The notes under the pieces are model-generated. The model had not been told where the DNA came from and did not search any database. It saw nothing but the letters and a program-made list of their open reading frames with translations. A stretch of DNA of 64,000 nucleotides, taken from Antedon bifida. Its lineage: Eukaryota > Echinodermata > Crinoidea > Comatulida > Antedonidae. The translations under genes and the position numbers were made by a program. Position 1 is the stretch's first letter. Each line of letters begins with the position of its first letter. The stretch covers positions 17,982,501-18,046,500 of the forward strand of contig OY727094.1 in the NCBI GenBank assembly GCA_963402885.1, in the 5' to 3' direction. Below, piece after piece: positions 58,713 to 64,000 of this stretch.

Positions 58713-60452
58713 CTTAGAATACCCCATACATAACTAATTTATAGGTCCATGCTTAAACACCCTGTTTTTTGTTTGCACTAGTCATTTCCTGTTATCTCCT
58801 TTAAAAGCATTTTTCTGAAAACACTGATTGTAACAACCTAAACTTTAGAGTGATATCTTTGGAAGTAAACTTGGTATCAAGATATATATTTCAGTATTTT
58901 AAATCTTGGATTAATATCTAGTTTCAGTATTTATGTCTGATTTCTATTGAGTGTGCTACAAATTACGCATTAATATATAGATAAAATAATATAAATCGCA
59001 TTTGGGCAGGAAAGGTCGGAGCACAGGGTTAGAGATACATAACGTGTTTTTAAATTAATAGTGTTTATTGTCGTTATTTGTGGATACTACAGTATGTTTT
59101 AATAATTGAGTCAACATTGTATTTGCCGTTATATGTCAGATACTAGTTGACGCAATTCAGGCACTACTGTATTTACGCATGGGAAATTCTCTGAGATCCA
59201 TTAAATTAGTTTAACAAACATAGTCATATGTCTCTCATGACATTAGTTTTAAACTAAACTAGGCCTATTAATATTTATATATTAGCAATACTAATTTTAC
59301 AGACCAGTTTGTGATTGGTGTGCCATTTACATTTCCTCTGAGAGTTGGATTGTAGGCAGAGTATTATCAAATCAAATTTTATTGCAACCAATAGGCCTAC
59401 ATTATACAAAATGGATAAAATACAAGAGAAAAAAGGTTTAAAATTAGAGGACATGAAAGTACAAAATAAAAACAAAAATTGATTGAAAATGATGTTTAGT
59501 TTATTTTTTGTTTTAAAAATGTATATCTTTTTCTTTTGTTTTCTTACTACTATCATTATTGTAGCTCTACTTTACTTTAAATACACTCATCCGTGCTTGT
59601 TTCATTTTTCTTTTAAAAGAAACAATTAAGCTGCGCCTGTTTTTTCTGCAAATTATTTATCAAAAAGATAAAAAATAAATCGGTAAATATGATTGAACTT
59701 TGGAACTTCCTTATGTAAAGCTATAAAACAAAATTCGTATTTGAAGGATGGATTTGTTAATTTTTTTGCTTGATTATTTTACCACACTTCCGCCTTCTTT
59801 GTACCAGATTTATTTATTTCTTATTGTACTTTTTAAAACTTTCAACCACCGCTATTTAAACTTATTTTAATTTTAATTTTAACCGGTGGCCATGACTTAA
59901 ACTTATATTGGCCTCCATCCACACACCACCTTATCCTAATTTTGTTATTTCAGTTATCGAATACTATATTATATTATCATGTGATTGTATTTATTTGTGT
60001 GTGGAAAATCAATAAAACAAACAAAAACAAAACGTGTTGTATAATTATTTGCAGGTGTATTGCAAGAATCAATTACAACCTAGTGTTAATATACAAGATG
60101 AACTTATTTAAAACAAACTCATTCGTGACACAATGAAATGTCTTGATTTTACGCGAAGAAATGTCTATTAGGGTCTGATAGGTTTTCTTGGAAATCATAA
60201 GAGAGTTAGATTTCCATTTTAATTTTTTATATTATATTATAGTACCCAAATATTTATATTGGATGATTCTTCTTTCAACATCAGTTTCCATAATCGTTAC
60301 ATTATGTTACAATATTACGGGAGTCTTATCGTCTCTTTTGTTTTGGTTATATTAAGAGAATGAAGTTCATGTCTTCACACCAAATAATAAATTGATGGAC
60401 ATGAAAGAACAAAAACAAAACTAACAATTTGGTTTTTATAACTTAAAGATAG
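58713..60452. other. Intergenic sequence, no gene seen
   Basis: A/T-rich with no recognised exon. The 3' untranslated region of the death-fold gene could extend into the right end of this stretch. Confidence 0.45.
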
Positions 60453-60540
60453 AACAAGGCCAACAGCCATAAGTCGCGTGAAAACGCATAGTGATACCGG
60501 ACCGACAGACAGACCGACCGACCGACATAGTGAACTATAG
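60453..60540. repeat. Second copy of the GACAGACCGACCGACATAGTG repeat
   Basis: Same sequence as 58447-58535 with one extra GACA/GACC unit and a small deletion. It lies about 90 bp downstream of the stop codon of the death-fold gene, so it may be in that gene's 3' untranslated region. Confidence 0.7.
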
Positions 60541-60629
60541 AAAACAATGACTATTTCATTTTAGTTGTAGCAGGGAGGAGAAATTTCACATCCCTGGTTG
60601 CAGTCATCATCCAAGCAACTGGATTTATC

Positions 60630-61144
60630 TTATGATGTTAGTACCCTATGCTCCGTGAGCATTTTCTCTTTTTTAAGTGTTGCAATCAATGATTGCAATT
60701 TACCCATTCTTTCAATTCTGAAGATCAAATCCCATTTATCTGCTGAGTCAACATTGTACCAGTCATCTATTTTTTCCATTGTTTCATCGCTTATTTCAAA
60801 CCCAAAGTTAATCAAATTTTGGCGATTCTTTGAGAATTTACAAACCACGAATTTCTCAAATCCTTCAAAAGATGGTACCCTGTCCTGGATCTGTGGTTCT
60901 AAACCCACTAAAGCACACAAATAGACAGCCTCAATTAGAACAGTCACATCTGATTTACTGAGAATTCCTGGCCCAACGAGTAGATTGAACAGATTACAGG
61001 CATCTTTTGCTCTCTGTATTTTAGCCAAAGGTATTCTGTTTTGAAACTCATATAGTAGTAATTTCAGTAGATTAATATTTCCATATGTGTCCCAGAATAA
61101 ATCAACATCAACAATTAGCTTTTCCAAATGTTCTGTTGAATGTT
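60630..61144 (-). CDS. Death-fold adaptor gene, last exon: DED-like domain and stop
   Basis: Acceptor TTTCTTAAAG|AACATTC, entered in phase 1, ending at TAA (60632-60630). About 170 residues. The first part (INLLKLLLYEFQNRIPL, then IQRAKDACNLFNLLVGPG, ILSKSDVTVLIEAV) follows the death effector domain plan: LK.LL....I....I...D...LF..L...G.LS..D...L.E. DEDs pair with other DEDs, for example FADD with caspase-8. The RxDL charge motif expected in helix 6 is not visible (ALVGLEPQI), so it is atypical. The C-terminal 85 residues (SDETMEKIDDWYNVDSADKW..., RIERMGKL) are unassigned; they may be part of a second death-like fold. Confidence is good for the exon, moderate for the DED call. Confidence 0.7.
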
Positions 61145-61195
61145 CTTTAAGAAAAAAGTAATTAAAATTAATAAAGATTTTGACAAAATCAGTTT

Positions 61196-61275
61196 TTAAT
61201 TAGTATGTAGATGTATAGTTAGGTTATATGCATGATTATGCGTATAACCTAATTATACATCTACATACTAATTAA
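61196..61275. repeat. 80-bp near-perfect hairpin in the intron
   Basis: TTAATTAGTATGTAGATGTA at the left is exactly inverted at the right end, with arms of about 33 bp and a short loop around GCATGATTATGC. It is a minimal MITE-like palindrome 51 bp upstream of the last exon. Confidence 0.8.
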
Positions 61276-61317
61276 CAACTATTACAATAATACAGTACGA
61301 TACCACACGACCACGAC

Positions 61318-61434
61318 AACAATAATATTAATAATATTAATAATAATATTAATATTAATAATAATATTAATAATATTAATAATATTAATAATATTAATAA
61401 TATTAATAATATTAATAATATTAATAATAATAAT
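61318..61434. repeat. (AATAATATT)n microsatellite
   Basis: Repeated AATAATATTAAT units over nearly 120 bp, within the intron. Confidence 0.9.
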
Positions 61435-61886
61435 GTACAGTATATAAGATGAGGTAGGCCTATGTAGGTTACTCTACTCTACTTTATTTAACAAAATATT
61501 ATTGGTGTATAGAAGCGGTACTTTTTCATTTAATCAATAATAGTTATTACTTAAAGGATGTACTTAAGGAGACACTTTTCGCGAAAACACATGAGGGGCA
61601 ATATATATATTTTAAAACTACAGCCAACATCTATTCAGGAAACACCCATATTATTATAGAAAACTTTGTGGGGTCCCGAAAGCGTTCTAGTAATAGCTCT
61701 TTACTATGTAGAAGTCGTCGGTAGTTTATTTGACTGACGTCCCAAGTTTTAAATAATTTTAAATTAAAAATAAAACAGATACTGTAACAATTATTATGGT
61801 TGTATCTTCATAGTATTGACGAGATCAGAAATAACTGGTTTAATTTAAATTATATTTAATATAATAGTAGAGCTCAGTAAACTTAC
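61435..61886. other. Intron of the death-fold gene
   Basis: No other feature recognised. Confidence 0.6.
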
Positions 61887-61931
61887 CTGTTGGTAGTGTT
61901 GCGGTTGATGTTATTGGCGTTAAAAGTTCCT
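61887..61931 (-). CDS. Death-fold adaptor gene, 45-bp linker exon
   Basis: A micro-exon with acceptor CTTTTACAG|AGG and donor ACAG|GTAAGT, phase 1 at both ends. It adds the Thr/Pro-rich linker EELLTPITSTATLPT (the first residue is shared with the preceding exon) between the TRADD-N-like and DED-like domains. Its support is the two good splice sites and the fact that it keeps frame with the exons on either side. Confidence 0.65.
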
Positions 61932-62293
61932 CTGTAAAAGTAAAGAAGCGTACGTTAGTTTGTTTGAAGTTTTATCCATAGTATATATTATATTTAAGGA
62001 ATTTTCTGTTAATACTTTTGCATTTTTACTTGATTTACATTAAGCTTGTCTATATATTACGCGTGTACACGAATCTGTTGCATTTTGACATGGAAATACA
62101 AAAAGTAGGAAAATATACACACCTATGAATATTTCTAACTTTATTACTACCTGTCTGTGGGTAATTTTCTAAAAGTATTTAAACATATTTTATTAATTTA
62201 TAAAAACCTCCCGAAAGAGAAGCAGTATGGCTACATACTACATCAACATCGTTACAAAATTAGCTAGCATTAAAAAGAAAGTATTATTATCAC

Positions 62294-62680
62294 CTTCTAG
62301 TTTCATACAAACAAGTTTGTATTGGTTTCGATCAACCCGTACATTCCATTCAACAATACATTCAGACCAATGTTCTTTAGGAAATAACACTTTAACCAAA
62401 CATTTCAGAAGCCTTCCACTCTTATACAAGCTCCATATGAGGAATAGAGCCCTCAAATGTAATGTAGACAGATGTAATGTTAAAGACGTCTGTTCGAGTG
62501 CTTTAATTGTAAAACCAATTTCCCTGATTAATTCTACTAGTTCTTTAAATGTATCATTTTGTTGTGGCAGATTATTTGCATGCACGACATCTTTTCCACA
62601 AAAAATGTTTTGAAAGATATTTGCAACATACTGTGGATATGGTGGACCTTTAATGCTCTCAAGATACACTGTCAACAAAT
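62294..62680 (-). CDS. Death-fold adaptor gene, TRADD-N-like domain exon
   Basis: Acceptor TTCATTTAG|ATT; 387 bp (129 codons), phase 1-1 if it ends at GAAG|GTGATA, a weak donor. If that donor is not used, the frame reads on only 18 more codons to a stop at 62238. It begins DLLTVYLESIKGPPYP. The core, LTLHLSTLHLRALFLIW, then SLYKSGRLLKCLVKVLF, then VEWNVRVDRNQYKLVC, resembles the TRADD-like N-terminal domain of invertebrate adaptors and NLRs: a strand, an L..LW..Y.SG.L helix pair, and a final strand with a hydrophobic-x-Y pattern. In vertebrate TRADD this domain binds TRAF2. This is recognition by pattern, so the domain name is tentative. Confidence 0.6.
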
Positions 62681-62839
62681 CTAAATGAATAAGATATAAT
62701 AAAATATTATTAACCGATTATGGTGTTATTTCACTAGAAAAGAAACGCTATTTTTTTATAATTATGTTATTTATAGGAATAGATAACTCACTGGTGTCTA
62801 AGAAGAATTGTTGTTATGGTTTATTGGATTATAACTAAC

Positions 62840-63013
62840 CTATACTACCTTGTATTGTTACATTATTTAAAGAATATTTACTTGTAGCACATAGTGATTC
62901 CGACAATGTTTTTCCAGGCACTGAAGTGGCAGATATTGGTTGTGTCCATGTCGCTTCTGTAGTACATTCTCTTGTAGGCCTACGTGTAGGCCAATCACTA
63001 TTTGCCTTATTTA
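62840..63013 (-). CDS. Death-fold adaptor gene, Ser/Thr-rich linker exon
   Basis: 174 bp (58 codons), acceptor TTATTCTGTAG|TAAAT, donor ATAG|GTTAGT, phase 1-1. It encodes a low-complexity Ser/Thr/Pro-rich linker (for example TRRPTRECTTEATWTQPISA) with no predicted fold. It joins the Death domain to the TRADD-N-like domain in frame. Confidence 0.65.
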
Positions 63014-63565
63014 CTACAGAATAAATTAAGTTTTGTAAAACCAACATTGTAGTTTAAATCCAATTAAAAAAATGATCCCACAAAGAAAAAAATAAAATGA
63101 ATTTTGAATGAGATTCCTACGTTGTTACGAGAATTTAATAAGCGAATATGTGAATACGACCATCGCACGCCAAAAAATGTAAAGACAGAAAGTACCTCTT
63201 CGCCCACAAAAGGAAATTAAACTTTGCAGTTTGTAATATATTTTAAACATCCGTGTTTAGGCAGGTATATTTTGGGTTGAATCAGTGTCGTTATTTCACG
63301 AATTACGTATGCACGATATAATGTTTATGGTTGTTATGGCATTGGCTTAATATTATTGTACTGTTTTCTGCGCTCATTCACGGTTATTACAAACCATATA
63401 CTGTATCAGTACTACTTTTATTAAAGTGTATGGTCATTACAAACCTACAGTATTTCTTATTTATGTATACAAATTTTTGTACAATTTTTCTAAAGACAAA
63501 ATTGGGTATCCTGCAGAAATAAGGATAATCAATTTAAAAATGGAGCTTATAATGATGTAGCTTAC
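63014..63565. other. Intron of the death-fold gene
   Basis: No exon or element recognised. Confidence 0.6.
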
Positions 63566-63826
63566 TTTCTATTTTGTCAGCTAAGTCGTTTCTCTTGACT
63601 TTTCTTAGAGCTTCAGTAAGTTGTACATTCCAGGACTTCCCCGCACATGATATTTTCTTGCGCCAAGTGTCCAACATACTGAACATTGCTCCTTGTATGT
63701 TATCACGATTGTCATGTTTAAAACGATAAAGATTTTCACTTGTAAAGCCAAGATATACTGCGAGGGTTTCCCACTCATAGCCAATGTGTTGCACTAGATC
63801 CATCATTAATTCATAAGTTATGGTGT
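63566..63826 (-). CDS. Death-fold adaptor gene, Death domain exon (gene continues beyond the window)
   Basis: 261 bp (87 codons), phase 1-1, acceptor TTTTCTTAG|ACACC and donor GAAA|GTAAGC. A complete Death domain fills the exon. The residues MMDLVQHIGYEWETLAVYLGF carry the usual IG.(D/E)W..LA..LG helix 1-2 motif, MLDTWRKK is the helix 4 W motif, and LTEALRKVKRNDLADKIE closes helices 5-6 (L..AL....R.DLA..IE). Death domains bind other Death domains in receptor and adaptor complexes at the membrane or in the cytosol. The exon begins with a splice acceptor, so upstream exons, including the start codon, lie right of the window. It is the first of five visible exons (459 residues in all). Confidence 0.85.
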
Positions 63827-64000
63827 CTAAGAAAATAAACAAGATAGTTATTCACTTATTTCAGATATTATTACTGTCCCCCAAAAAATCTTTGTTGAAA
63901 TATTTCAAATATTAGTTATTTACTTTGACCAAAATTTAGAATTGTTTACGTAAAAAACTGTAATCAAAAAATAATTGAAATATCCTTCATTAGCATTTTC
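63827..64000. other. Intron at the window edge
   Basis: Non-coding sequence upstream of the Death domain exon. The window ends before any further exon. Confidence 0.6.

Noticed and set aside
62227-62613. 128-residue plus-strand frame
   Set aside because: Antisense shadow of the TRADD-N-like exon, which has in-frame splice sites and matches the domain pattern.

Overview
This is an AT-rich animal nuclear window: spliced genes with long introns, non-LTR retrotransposons, tRNA-derived SINEs, many inverted-repeat DNA elements, and no prokaryotic features. The frequent GGCCTAGGCCTA-type intron sequence and the SINE/LINE tails suggest a marine deuterostome invertebrate, most likely an echinoderm. 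That placement is inference; nothing in the window proves the species.

Two protein-coding genes can be supported, both on the minus strand and both incomplete. (1) An ankyrin-repeat gene starts at 44348 (ATG) and continues leftward through exons at 43616-43542, 34606-34508 and 17514-17416. All visible junctions are phase 0, and the last two exons are each exactly one 33-residue ankyrin repeat. Its 3' exons were not found and may lie left of the window. (2) A death-fold adaptor gene enters from the right edge and ends at 60630. It has five phase 1-1 compatible exons encoding Death domain - linker - TRADD-N-like domain - short linker - DED-like domain with the stop codon.

Most of the rest is intronic or intergenic repeat DNA with a readable history. 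A block was tandemly duplicated inside the ankyrin gene (copy 1, 11207-32113; copy 2, 32114-about 42240; core about 6 kb), and this duplicated an ankyrin exon. Copy 1 then gained a LINE with an intact ORF2 (12962-16780) and a 10,487-bp near-palindromic element (18234-28720) with a 7-bp target duplication. Copy 2 gained a 2.7-kb foldback element (39241-41980), a 966-bp insertion and a short retroposon tail. Each copy preserves the empty site of several insertions in the other.

From the left: 1-10.7 kb holds repeats, a candidate TIR element, a SINE, and a 5'-truncated LINE with a 16-bp TSD that itself carries a foldback element. 10.7-42 kb is the duplicated block. 42-44.4 kb holds the 5' ankyrin exons. 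44.4-60.6 kb is repeat-rich and gene-poor, with three decayed LINE fragments and a TTAA-flanked MITE. 60.6-64 kb is the Death/TRADD-N/DED gene.

The two observations most worth following are the Death + TRADD-N-like + DED combination in one polypeptide, and the duplicated ankyrin exon, which has diverged far more, and mostly at amino-acid-changing sites, than the introns around it.
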